From NCBI GenBank assembly GCA_947624255.1, contig CANQJO010000018.1, positions 1-37,035 of the forward strand: a stretch of 37,035 nt of DNA, read 5' to 3'. This document shows positions 8,082 to 16,098 of this stretch, piece by piece; position 1 is the stretch's first letter; every line of letters begins with the position of its first letter. A model generated the notes under the pieces. It worked only from the letters and a program-made list of their open reading frames with translations. It was not told the origin of the DNA and ran no database searches. The stretch comes from an uncultured Ruminococcus sp. (GTDB lineage Bacteria > Bacillota > Clostridia > Oscillospirales > Ruminococcaceae). Made by a program: the position numbers and the translations under genes.

Positions 8082-8207
8082 GGTATAACTGCGCCCTTTT
8101 TACAAATTCATATCTGTTCATAAATGCGTATTCTATGGGATAATTCTGTCCTGTGGGGTGCGCTTTTTGTATTGCTATGAAAAATAAGATCAAGGAGGAA
8201 TGAGCTT

Positions 8208-10250
8208 ATGAAACACACATGGAAGAAAGCCGCAGCAGGTCTGATGGCTATGGCTCTCGTAGTGGGCGCTGCGCCTGCAAACGTAGGGACAGGAGGACTT
8301 TTCGGAGGAACGAGCATTACTGCTTATGCTGATGAAACTGAAACACTGCTGACCACCATTACGCCCACAGGTGAGACGACCCACAGTGCAACAGTAGATG
8401 GAGTCGTTACGGTTTCACATAATAATGACGATTATTATGGGACCTATGGATGGCTGTGGTATGATGCTGTTGATACTCTAACGGTTTCAGCCTGTGAAGG
8501 GTACACTATCACCAAATGTATATTCAAACAAAATGCAAAGAACCCTGTCACAGATTCAAGCGCACCGTTTGAACTTCATTTTGATTCAGCGGGACAATAT
8601 GGTGGTATTCTATGTCGAGAAAATTCCGCTTTTGATGGTGTCACATCGATTGAGGTGTATGGCTATGTTACACCTGCCGCCCCCACATTCACCAACGCAA
8701 GCGTTACTCTAAATGACGGTTTCGGCTTGAATTTCTACATTGACAATATCGACAGCGCAGAGGGCTACACCGTGAAATTCAGCGGCAAGTGCGATGAGAA
8801 CGGAAAAACGGTTACTCTTAACAGTACAGAGGACGGCAAGTTTTACGCCACCGCAAATGTGGACGCAAAGAATCTCCGGCAGACGATCACCGCCGAGCTT
8901 TACAAGGGCGATGAAAAGATTGACACTCTGGAATACTCCGTGGGTGAATATCTGACTGACCTTGATGAAACTGACCCCGGCGACAAGGTCAGCCTTGTGC
9001 TGGAAGCTACGGCGATGTTCGGCGATGAGGCTAATAATTATTTCACAGTCGGCGATGATTTCCTCGAAAGCTCTTTGGATACGTTCATTCACGATAAGCT
9101 GGGCATGACCGATGAAGAAATGATGACGGATATCAACAGCCATGCCGCTGAAAGCACGGCGCTCGGTGAAAAGAAGATCTCCCTTGTACTCAATTCTAAG
9201 ATCAAATTGCGTGTGTATGAGGCAGATATGAGTTCCTACAGCGAAGTGAGCGAGCTTACTCCGATAACAATGGCGGATACGCAGACCGTCGGCGGCTGTG
9301 AGGTTTCGGCGTATGCGTGGATTTACCGTGTGCTGAACAATACGGAAAGTACCAACAGAAACCGTGTTATGGCAAAGGCTCTGTATGCTTATATGAAAGC
9401 TGCGGAGGGGCTGAATGTGGTCGATGTGGAAAGCGTTTCTATCACAAACGCTCCGACAGAAGATATGACAGTTGGCGACACCGCTACTCTCTCTGCAACA
9501 GTATCTCCTGAAAATGCGACCGACAAGACCGTTACATGGTCGAGCGATGATTCCACCGTGGTAAGCATTGATGAAACAACAGGCGAGATAACTGCTGTGG
9601 GTGCTGGTACGGCAACAATCACAGCTACGGCGGCGGTGGAGACAGATACCTGCACAATCACTGTCAAGCCTGCAACGATTGCTGTAACGGGCATTACAAT
9701 CGACAATGCTCCGACAGAAGCACTTTTTGTTAATAGCACAGGCACACTCACGGCAACTGTTTCGCCTGATAACGCAACAGATAAGACTATTGTATGGTCA
9801 AGCAGTGATCCGGACTATGTATCTATCAATGCTGAAACAGGAGAATACACGGTCATGGGCAAAAAGGGCTACGGCTCGGCTACTATCACAGCAACAGCTA
9901 CCAATGGTACAGAAGATACATCTGATGATGTTTCAGCTACTTGCACCATAACAGGAAAGGTTACTTATACTTCGCTGAGTGTTGGTACAGTGCTTCACGT
10001 TGGTGATACGTTCTATGCAGGAAAGGTATATTTTAACACTTCGCCTGCCGTGAGCTTTCTGGATTCCAGTGGTGTGATTACACTGGTTGAAGACAACGGC
10101 TGTTATAAGTTTAAGCGTGGCAGCAATGGCACGATGCCCAATGTTACAGCTTACAAAATCAAGGATAATACCGACGGTGTATATATTGTAAGCGGTTCGG
10201 GTACATCAACAAGCGATAAGTTTACTCTTGCAGTTCATACAACTAATTAA
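8208..10250 (+). CDS. secreted protein with two bacterial Ig-like (Big_2) domains
   Basis: A 680-residue exported protein with a signal peptide (KHTWKKAAAGLMAMALVVGAA) ending near ITAYA, a form common in Ruminococcus surface proteins. Residues about 45-150 are unrecognised. About 155-400 is a region of alternating strand and helix that I have seen in Ruminococcus secreted proteins but cannot name. Two Big_2 Ig-like domains follow (about 405-485 and 490-590), each with the ATVSPENATDKTVTWSS and ATITATA signatures. A C-terminal domain of about 90 residues follows. There is no dockerin, sortase motif or obvious enzyme signature, so a surface-binding or structural role is likely. AAGGAGG at 8192-8198 sets the start. 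It is 73 bp upstream of the precursor-like peptide gene, with no clear terminator between, so it may share that transcript. Confidence 0.75.
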   Translation: MKHTWKKAAAGLMAMALVVGAAPANVGTGGLFGGTSITAYADETETLLTTITPTGETTHSATVDGVVTVSHNNDDYYGTYGWLWYDAVDTLTVSACEGYTITKCIFKQNAKNPVTDSSAPFELHFDSAGQYGGILCRENSAFDGVTSIEVYGYVTPAAPTFTNASVTLNDGFGLNFYIDNIDSAEGYTVKFSGKCDENGKTVTLNSTEDGKFYATANVDAKNLRQTITAELYKGDEKIDTLEYSVGEYLTDLDETDPGDKVSLVLEATAMFGDEANNYFTVGDDFLESSLDTFIHDKLGMTDEEMMTDINSHAAESTALGEKKISLVLNSKIKLRVYEADMSSYSEVSELTPITMADTQTVGGCEVSAYAWIYRVLNNTESTNRNRVMAKALYAYMKAAEGLNVVDVESVSITNAPTEDMTVGDTATLSATVSPENATDKTVTWSSDDSTVVSIDETTGEITAVGAGTATITATAAVETDTCTITVKPATIAVTGITIDNAPTEALFVNSTGTLTATVSPDNATDKTIVWSSSDPDYVSINAETGEYTVMGKKGYGSATITATATNGTEDTSDDVSATCTITGKVTYTSLSVGTVLHVGDTFYAGKVYFNTSPAVSFLDSSGVITLVEDNGCYKFKRGSNGTMPNVTAYKIKDNTDGVYIVSGSGTSTSDKFTLAVHTTN

Positions 10251-10323
10251 GCAATAGCTATTGTTGTCCTGCCGAGTTGCGGTATGCGGCTCGGTGGGAT
10301 ACCTAAAACTGGAGGTGTTAAGA

Positions 10324-10419
10324 ATGGAAAAGGAAAAGTACATCGCTCCCGAAGTCGAGATCATCGAATTCGACAACGAGGACGTTATCACAACGAGCAA
10401 CGAGCTTGACCCCGTATAA
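10324..10419 (+). CDS. 31-residue RiPP precursor-like peptide
   Basis: This short gene encodes a 31-residue peptide starting MEKEKYIAPEVEI and ending DVITTSNELDPV. The YxxPxVEIxEF pattern followed by an acidic EDVITTS stretch resembles leader peptides that bind PqqD-like recognition proteins, as in lasso-type precursors with a YxxPxL leader motif. GGAGGTG lies about 7 bp before the ATG. A near-copy of the whole peptide forms the C-terminus of the next gene. If EDVITTS marks the leader end, the remaining core here is only about 6 residues, too short for a lasso. It could be a leader carrier, a decoy or a very small product. It starts the operon that runs to 15901. Confidence 0.7.
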   Translation: MEKEKYIAPEVEIIEFDNEDVITTSNELDPV

Positions 10420-10428
10420 CCGAAACAG

Positions 10429-10453
10429 ACAGGCAGTCCTTGCGGCTGCCTGT
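10429..10453 (+). terminator. hairpin after the precursor-like gene (attenuator or processing site)
   Basis: ACAGGCAG at 10429-10436 pairs perfectly with CTGCCTGT at 10446-10453 around a 9-nt loop, 10 bp after the stop codon. There is no strong T-run, so partial termination or stabilisation of the upstream message is more likely than a full stop. Such an element would raise precursor level relative to the enzymes. Confidence 0.5.
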
Positions 10454-10479
10454 TGCTGTACAAACTACAAGGAGCATTT

Positions 10480-10995
10480 ATGAAAAGGCTGATACCCATT
10501 TTTCTTGCGGCAGCGCTCCTGTTGACAGGCTGTCACAATGGTAATGCAGATTCATCGGAGAGCAGCACTACCACAACAACGTCCGTTACAACCATTGCCG
10601 AGGACACAATGGCTAACACGGAATCTGCTGACGCAAAGACTAATGAACAGCAGAGCGACTCTTCCCGTTCAGCGGAAGAAACCTCTGCACCAAAAGATAC
10701 TGCAACGATTACCACAACAGCTACATCAAAGTCAGATTCGGAGATTTCCTCTGACAAGTCAACTGCTACACAAGCAACCGCACAGGACACGAAAGCAAAC
10801 ACCACAGCAAAAAATTCTACGGCAAACAACAGCAAACCAGACGAAACCGAGGGGGACACCGGAATGAAAGAAGAATACACTACACCTAAAATCGAAGTAA
10901 CAGAGTTTGACGATGAGGACGTTATCACCACCAGCAACGGGGCAAAGGTCAATGAGGACGGCTCGATTGAGCTGCCGATTATTCCGATAAGATAG
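10480..10995 (+). CDS. lipoprotein fused to a RiPP precursor-like C-terminus
   Basis: A 171-residue protein. The N-terminus is a lipoprotein signal (KRLIPIFLAAALLLTGC). About 105 residues of Ser/Thr/Ala/Lys/Asp-rich low-complexity linker follow. The last 43 residues (from MKEEYTTPKIEV) closely match the 31-residue peptide encoded just upstream, including EDVITTSN, and then continue NGAKVNEDGSIELPIIPIR. Bases around the EDVITTSN codons are also nearly identical, which points to duplication. The C-terminal part begins with an in-frame ATG at 10864 preceded by a G-rich GAGGGGG, so it could also be translated alone as a 43-residue precursor. AAGGAG at 10469-10474 sets ATG 10480. The stop TAG forms part of the TAGGAG ribosome site of the next gene. 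Confidence 0.75.
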   Translation: MKRLIPIFLAAALLLTGCHNGNADSSESSTTTTTSVTTIAEDTMANTESADAKTNEQQSDSSRSAEETSAPKDTATITTTATSKSDSEISSDKSTATQATAQDTKANTTAKNSTANNSKPDETEGDTGMKEEYTTPKIEVTEFDDEDVITTSNGAKVNEDGSIELPIIPIR

Positions 10996-11003
10996 GAGTT
11001 ACT

Positions 11004-11267
11004 ATGAAACTGAATCCAAAGTTTTTGACCCATGAAACAAAGGGCGAGCATATTACTGTGTCCACAACAGGCACGAAATTCAACGGTCTGATTCGGAGCA
11101 ATCTGACAGCGGCATTTATCGTAGAATCGCTGAAAACAGATACTACGGAAAGCGAGATCGTTGATAAGATGCTTTCAAAATATGACGTTGACCGTAATAC
11201 CGCTGAAAAGGACGTTGCCAGTATCATTTCTCAGCTTCGCAGGATAGGTGCTGTCATTGATGAATAA
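11004..11267 (+). CDS. PqqD-like RiPP recognition protein
   Basis: An 87-residue protein with the PqqD fold pattern: an N-terminal strand pair (GEHITVSTTGTKFNGLIRSN), a hydrophobic helix (AAFIVESL), then a winged-helix stretch (SEIVDKMLSKYDVDRNTAEKDVASIISQLRRIGAVI). Proteins of this type (PqqD, lasso B1) bind the leader of a precursor peptide and present it to modifying enzymes. Length and position directly after the two precursor-like genes fit. It overlaps the next gene by 8 bp, so translation should be coupled. It is the strongest single indicator that the operon makes a ribosomal peptide product. Confidence 0.8.
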   Translation: MKLNPKFLTHETKGEHITVSTTGTKFNGLIRSNLTAAFIVESLKTDTTESEIVDKMLSKYDVDRNTAEKDVASIISQLRRIGAVIDE

Positions 11268-12387
11268 GACAGCAAAAGACCTCATCTATCTGCTGACCTG
11301 CGCCGTGAACGGTATCATGCCCGACACGGCAAGGGTAAAGGCTATGGACTTGGAACAGCTCTATCGGCTTGCTAAGGCTCATACATTGAGGGCGGCGGTG
11401 TTCATCGCTCTGCGGTCGGCAGGGGTTCAGGACAGTAGTTTTCAGCAAGCCTATAACAAGGCTGTCCGCAAGAATGTCATGCTCGATGTGGAGCGAACGG
11501 CTATATTTGAGCGTTTTGAACAGCAGGGCATTTGGTATATGCCGCTGAAAGGCTCGATCCTGAAAGAATTGTACCCTGAAAATGGTATGCGTGAAATGGC
11601 AGACAACGATGTTCTCTATGACAGCACAAGGCAGACAGAGGTCAAGAAGATCATGCTTTCAATGGACTATTCTGCGGAGAGTGTCGGCAAAACGCACCAT
11701 GATGTATATATGAAACCGCCTGTGCTGAATTTTGAGCTGCACACGAAGTTGTTCGGGGCGGCAAGTGATTTTTATGACTATTACCAGAATCCGAAACAGC
11801 TCATGATACCAGATGAGGGCAGCAAATACGGCTTTCATTTCTCTGATGAGGACTTCTATGTGTATATGCTCGCCCACGAATACAAGCATTACAGCGCAGG
11901 AGGGACGGGACTTCGTTCCCTGTTGGACTGCTATGTATTTCTGCGAAATAAGGGCGATTCGCTCGACTGGGCATATATTAACGAGCAAACGGAACAGCTT
12001 ACTATTGCTGGCTTTGAGCGAGAACAGCGGGAGCTTGCGAATAAGGTCTTTTCCTCGGTCACACTTCCCGATCTGACGGAACATGAACAGGAATTGCTTG
12101 ACTACTATCTGACCTCCTGCACCTACGGCACAAAGACACGCTCGGCTGAGAACACTGTCAAGAAGCATTATGCCAAATCGCATAGCAAGTCGAAATTCAG
12201 CTTTATATGGGCAAGACTGTTCCCAGATATGGAGTTCATGAAGCAGTATTATCCGTTTTTCTATCGGCATAGACTGTTGCTCCCTGTCGGCTATGTATGG
12301 CGATGGTGCAAGGGCATTGCCACAAATCACAAGAAGTTACAGGCAGAAATGAGAGCGTTAAGGAAATATGATAACAAGAAAGTATAA
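11260..12387 (+). CDS. nucleotidyltransferase-family protein (NTP_transf_5 type)
   Basis: A 375-residue soluble protein resembling the uncharacterised nucleotidyltransferase family often found beside PqqD-like proteins and HPr-kinase-like proteins in lasso and related peptide clusters. The region around YMPLKGSILKELYPENGMREMADNDVLY (about residues 90-120) holds the family's K-G-x4-L-Y-P and R-x-M-x-D-x-D motifs, where the acidic pair would bind metal. A conserved histidine-rich LAHEYKHY follows (about 205-212). The substrate is unknown; nucleotidylation of the peptide or of an intermediate is the usual guess. ATG 11260 is chosen over upstream ATG 11248 because of the AGGTG site. The gene overlaps both neighbours. 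Confidence 0.75.
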   Translation: MNKTAKDLIYLLTCAVNGIMPDTARVKAMDLEQLYRLAKAHTLRAAVFIALRSAGVQDSSFQQAYNKAVRKNVMLDVERTAIFERFEQQGIWYMPLKGSILKELYPENGMREMADNDVLYDSTRQTEVKKIMLSMDYSAESVGKTHHDVYMKPPVLNFELHTKLFGAASDFYDYYQNPKQLMIPDEGSKYGFHFSDEDFYVYMLAHEYKHYSAGGTGLRSLLDCYVFLRNKGDSLDWAYINEQTEQLTIAGFEREQRELANKVFSSVTLPDLTEHEQELLDYYLTSCTYGTKTRSAENTVKKHYAKSHSKSKFSFIWARLFPDMEFMKQYYPFFYRHRLLLPVGYVWRWCKGIATNHKKLQAEMRALRKYDNKKV

Positions 12388-13099
12388 GATAGCGGATAAG
12401 GTGGTTGAGGTCAATTCGATATATGACGAGGTACACGAATACTGCGCCGACTATCTGACGGACGATCAGGCTGACTACTCCGTTACCACAACACAAGAAG
12501 ATATTGACTTTGAGCGTGAAAAGTCTGCCCGTGAGGACGAGATCGAGGGTATCCCGATACGGCAATTCTCGGACAGTTACCTCGAAGAACTGGCAGTTTA
12601 CCGCAAGATAGCAGAGAAAATGCTCGACTATGACACGGTGCTGTTTCACGGCTCTGTTATCGCTGTGGACGGTGTAGGCTATCTGTTTACAGCGAAAAGC
12701 GGCACGGGAAAATCCACGCATACAAGGCTTTGGCGAGAATATTTCGGAAATCGGGCAGTCATGGTGAACGATGACAAGCCCCTGCTGAAAATCACGGACA
12801 GCGGTGTGACCGCCTACGGCACTCCCTACAACGGCAAGCACAGGCTTGGCACGAACACTTCCGTTCCGCTGAAAGCGATCTGCATTTTGACACGGGCAGA
12901 AGATAATCACATTGAACCGATCACAAGAGAACAGGCTTACACGATGCTTCTGCAACAGGTCTACCGCCCTGCTGATATGCTGAAAATGGCGAAAACATTG
13001 GAATTGGTTGACAGGCTTGCAGACAGCGTGAAGCTCTATCGCCTCGGCTGTAATATGGATATTTCGGCAGCAAAAATCGCTTCTGAGGGTATGAAATGA
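12368..13099 (+). CDS. HPr kinase-like protein
   Basis: A 243-residue protein with the P-loop SGTGKST at about 111-117 inside the HGSVIAVDGVGYLFTAKSGTGKSTHTRLW block typical of HPr serine kinase C-terminal domains. A VNDDKPLL segment (about 135-142) provides acidic residues for metal and catalysis. True HprK has an N-terminal domain and a K3-type loop that are absent. In paeninodin-type lasso clusters a kinase of this family phosphorylates the peptide C-terminal serine. The putative core peptides here end in Val or Arg, so another target (Ser/Thr in the SSTTTT or ITTS stretches) would be needed. It overlaps the gene before by 20 bp and the next by 4 bp. Confidence 0.75.
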   Translation: MITRKYKIADKVVEVNSIYDEVHEYCADYLTDDQADYSVTTTQEDIDFEREKSAREDEIEGIPIRQFSDSYLEELAVYRKIAEKMLDYDTVLFHGSVIAVDGVGYLFTAKSGTGKSTHTRLWREYFGNRAVMVNDDKPLLKITDSGVTAYGTPYNGKHRLGTNTSVPLKAICILTRAEDNHIEPITREQAYTMLLQQVYRPADMLKMAKTLELVDRLADSVKLYRLGCNMDISAAKIASEGMK

Positions 13100-13536
13100 C
13101 GAGATTTGAAGATGTGATAGAGCGTGACGGCAGGCTCGTCTATACCAATGTCGGTGACAGTATGCGCCCTCTTATACGGCAGGACAGGGATATTCTCATC
13201 ATCGAAAAGCCCCACGGCAGGCTGAAAAAGTACGATGTTCCGTTGTATAAGCGTGACAGCGGTCAATACGTCCTGCATAGGGTGATGAAAGATCGTGACA
13301 GCGATTATGTGATATGCGGAGATAACCGCTATTCCAAAGAATACGGCATTACCGACCGTCATATCATCGGTGTGCTGACTGCTGTTGTCCGTGACGGCAA
13401 GGAGATCCCCATAACCGACTGGCGGTATCGTCTGTATGTTCACCTGTGGTGCGATTTTTTCCCGATACGGTCAGTCATTATTCACGGAAAAATGAAAATA
13501 CATCGCATAATCAAAAAAAGAAGGAAGAAACCCTAA
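13096..13536 (+). CDS. S24/S26-family peptidase (signal peptidase-like)
   Basis: A 146-residue protein. GDSMRPLI places a likely nucleophile at Ser22. YVLHRV (His61) and CGDNR (Asp76) match the Ser-His-Asp arrangement of SipW/ER-type signal peptidases. It lacks the N-terminal transmembrane helix of housekeeping signal peptidases. A moderately hydrophobic LYVHLWCDFFPI and a very basic C-terminus (HRIIKKRRKKP) could peripherally bind the membrane. In this operon the natural role is leader removal or release of the lipoprotein-fused peptide. No lasso-type transglutaminase-fold protease is present, so it may be its substitute. ATG overlaps the preceding stop (ATGA), and its own stop overlaps the next ATG (TAATG). 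Confidence 0.75.
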   Translation: MTRFEDVIERDGRLVYTNVGDSMRPLIRQDRDILIIEKPHGRLKKYDVPLYKRDSGQYVLHRVMKDRDSDYVICGDNRYSKEYGITDRHIIGVLTAVVRDGKEIPITDWRYRLYVHLWCDFFPIRSVIIHGKMKIHRIIKKRRKKP

Positions 13537-14207
13537 TGGCAAAGTTTATATACAAGCGGAAATTCTATAACAATCGCTTTATCAGGAAATATATATCGCT
13601 GTCCATGAGAGTAACTCACTTCTTTGACGGCAGGAAGGATAAGCGTATTTGCGGCTGTTCCCTTGTCAAATACGTTCCCTCGCTTTACAGAGAGACAATG
13701 GGTGCAACAGGCAGCGAATCGTCATGTTATTGGGCTCTCGATACGATTTTCAAAGATTTTTCTTTTGATAAGAGTGATTCGTTCATAGATGTCGGCTGTG
13801 GCAAGGGGCGTATTCTCGCATATCTGATAAGCAGGAAATGCCCATGCTCACTGACAGGCATTGAATTAAACAAGGACGTATATGAATATGCGGAAAGCTG
13901 GGCAAAAGCCTACCCTCAAATATCGCTGATTCACGGAAATGCTTTTGAACAGGACTATAATCAGTATACTGTCATATTCCTTGCAAGACCTTTTGAAACA
14001 GATACCTTTCATCGGTTCGCAGACTATCTTGAAAACACTCTTACACATAAGATAAGGCTGATTTATTGGTGGGATACGCAAAGCGGAAGCTATCTTGAAA
14101 ACAGGGCGGGCTGGAATATGCTGAAACGTGAATGGATATTTACAAGCCACGGATTATTTTTGTACCGCTGTCCGCAGAGATATACGATCTGGGAATATGA
14201 TCCATGA
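13536..14207 (+). CDS. class I SAM-dependent methyltransferase
   Basis: A 223-residue protein with a basic N-terminus (KFIYKRKFYNNRFIRKY). DVGCGKG at about 85-91 is the SAM-binding motif I, and GIELNKD (about 105-111) has the acidic residue that contacts the ribose. After HGNAFEQD the usual motif IV acid is replaced by VIFLARPFE, so the class (O-, N- or C-methylation) cannot be assigned. It shares only the general fold with the protein at 358-1026. The start at 13536 overlaps the previous stop and uses AGGAAG. The ABC exporter gene begins 4 bp before its end. It is likely a tailoring step on the peptide. Confidence 0.7.
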   Translation: MAKFIYKRKFYNNRFIRKYISLSMRVTHFFDGRKDKRICGCSLVKYVPSLYRETMGATGSESSCYWALDTIFKDFSFDKSDSFIDVGCGKGRILAYLISRKCPCSLTGIELNKDVYEYAESWAKAYPQISLIHGNAFEQDYNQYTVIFLARPFETDTFHRFADYLENTLTHKIRLIYWWDTQSGSYLENRAGWNMLKREWIFTSHGLFLYRCPQRYTIWEYDP

Positions 14208-15901
14208 AGAATAATGCGATAAAATGGCTGTATGCTGTCCCCGAAAAGAAAAAGCTGTATATCCTCGCCCTGATGTTTGTGCAGGCTCTGCACGGGGCAA
14301 GCGGTGTGCTGTATGCTCTGCTCCTGCGGAATATCGTGGACAATGCAACGGCTCACGATAAGGCAGGATTTTGGCATTTTGTGGTTCTGACCGTTCTGCT
14401 TGTGGTCGCTCAGATCGGTATGAGGGCTGTCATTCGGTGGCTCAACGAATTATCAAAATCGACGTTTGAAAATATCTTCAAGGCTCGGCTGATGCACAAT
14501 ATCCTGCGAAAAGACTTTGCAAGTGTGAATGCCGTCCATTCGGGCGAATGGCTCAACAGGCTCACCAATGACACGGTGGTTGTCGCTGACAGCTATGTGG
14601 AAATACTCCCCGGACTGGTGGGAATGGTGGTCAAGCTCATTAGTGCTGTCATTATGATGATCGTACTTGACTGGCGGTTTGCCTGTGTTCTACTGCCCTG
14701 CGGAGTGCTGCTTATTGTATTTACCTACGCTTTCCGCAAGGTGCTGAAAAAGCTCCATAAACAGGTGCAGGAGCGTGACGGTAAGCTCCGTATCTTCCTG
14801 CAAGAGCATATCGGCAGTATGATGATGATACGCTCTTTCGCAATAGAACAACAGACGGAAGATGAAGCAAGCGACAAGATGTTACAGCATAAAACCGCAA
14901 GAATGCGTAAAAATCATTTCTCCAATTTCTGCAATATCGGTTTCGGGCTTGCGATGAACGGAATGTATCTCTTTGGGGTGTGCTACTGCGGTTACGGCAT
15001 TTTGCTCGGTACAATTTCTTACGGTACGCTGACAGCGATAACACAGCTTATATCTCAGATACAAGCACCGTTTGCCAATATTACGGGGTATCTTCCACGG
15101 TTTTACGCTATGACCGCAAGTGCAGAGCGACTAATGGAGATTGAGAGTTTCCGGAATGACAGCGAAAAAACAGCGCTGGATATTGATACGGTCAAAGCGT
15201 ATTACTCCGATTCATTCAAATCATTCGGTCTGAAAAATGCCGATTTTACTTATTATCCTGCCGTTGACAGCATAAAAGACTTGACGAAAAACAATCAACC
15301 TATCGTGCTGAAACATATCAGCATTGAGATCGGCAAGGGTGAATATGTGGCGTTCACGGGACATAGCGGCTGCGGAAAATCCACGGTGCTGAAACTGTTG
15401 ATGAGTATCTATCAGCTTGACGGCGGTGAGCGTTATCTGACCGATATGCAAGGCACAAAACCGCTGACCGCTGAATGGCACAGGCTGTTCGCTTATGTTC
15501 CGCAGGGCAATCAGCTTATGTCGGGTACGATCCGTGAGGTTGTGGCTTTCGCTGGCAAGGCAGATATGCAAAACGATGAGCGTATCAACAGGGCTTTGCA
15601 GATAGCCTGCGCCGATGATTTTGTGTTGGAGCTTGACAGCGGTATTGATACGCTGCTCGGTGAGCGAGGGACAGGTCTTTCCGAGGGGCAAATGCTAAGG
15701 ATAGCAATAGCGAGGGCGGTATTCAGCGATAGCCCGATACTACTCCTTGATGAAGCTACCTCGGCACTTGATGCTGATACAGAAAAGAGATTACTCCAAA
15801 ATTTGCGGAGTATGACCGATAAGACGGTGGTCATTGTGACACATCGCCCTGCCGCTTTGGAGATTTGCGACAGGGTGATTTTCTTTGGAAACGAGCAATA
15901 A
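14204..15901 (+). CDS. ABC exporter, fused permease-ATPase
   Basis: A 565-residue half-transporter. Residues about 1-310 hold six hydrophobic segments of the type I exporter (ABCB/MsbA-like) membrane domain. The ATPase domain has Walker A GHSGCGKST (about 386-394), Q-loop region AYVPQGNQL, signature LSEGQ (about 491-495, a variant of LSGGQ), Walker B ILLLDEATSALD (about 512-523) and the switch histidine in VIVTHRPA. There is no N-terminal C39 peptidase domain, so leader cleavage must be separate, consistent with the peptidase at 13096. As the last gene of the operon it probably exports the modified peptide and gives self-protection. Confidence 0.85.
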   Translation: MKNNAIKWLYAVPEKKKLYILALMFVQALHGASGVLYALLLRNIVDNATAHDKAGFWHFVVLTVLLVVAQIGMRAVIRWLNELSKSTFENIFKARLMHNILRKDFASVNAVHSGEWLNRLTNDTVVVADSYVEILPGLVGMVVKLISAVIMMIVLDWRFACVLLPCGVLLIVFTYAFRKVLKKLHKQVQERDGKLRIFLQEHIGSMMMIRSFAIEQQTEDEASDKMLQHKTARMRKNHFSNFCNIGFGLAMNGMYLFGVCYCGYGILLGTISYGTLTAITQLISQIQAPFANITGYLPRFYAMTASAERLMEIESFRNDSEKTALDIDTVKAYYSDSFKSFGLKNADFTYYPAVDSIKDLTKNNQPIVLKHISIEIGKGEYVAFTGHSGCGKSTVLKLLMSIYQLDGGERYLTDMQGTKPLTAEWHRLFAYVPQGNQLMSGTIREVVAFAGKADMQNDERINRALQIACADDFVLELDSGIDTLLGERGTGLSEGQMLRIAIARAVFSDSPILLLDEATSALDADTEKRLLQNLRSMTDKTVVIVTHRPAALEICDRVIFFGNEQ

Positions 15902-16045
15902 AGCCGTGCCACTTGACCGTAGTCTATTTGCGCACCTATAAACCGTTCCACACAAGTCCAATTCAGCATTTTGGAGTATACCGCATTATGCACATACTCT
16001 ATTGATACTTCATACGGGCTTTCAGGCTATTTCCAAATACAAAAC

Positions 16046-16090
16046 AAGGGCGATACCTTACACGCAAGTAAGCTATCGCCCTTTTCTTTT
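16046..16090. terminator. bidirectional intrinsic terminator
   Basis: AAGGGCGATA at 16046-16055 pairs with TATCGCCCTT at 16074-16083. A T-rich run follows on the plus side, and a T-rich run follows in the minus direction. It lies between the ABC exporter gene (ends 15901) and the sirtuin gene (ends 16099), so it closes both operons. Confidence 0.85.
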
Positions 16091-16098
16091 CAGAAAAG

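Noticed and set aside
7945..8193. Minus-strand open frame with repeated LLVC-type residues
   Set aside because: It is only the translation of the 8-bp tandem repeat. There is no ribosome site, and two strong promoters on the plus strand lie inside it.
10324..10995. Classical lasso peptide precursors
   Set aside because: The leader resembles lasso leaders, but the first core would be about six residues and the second lacks Thr at the usual penultimate leader position before Gly. The cyclase and B2 protease are missing.
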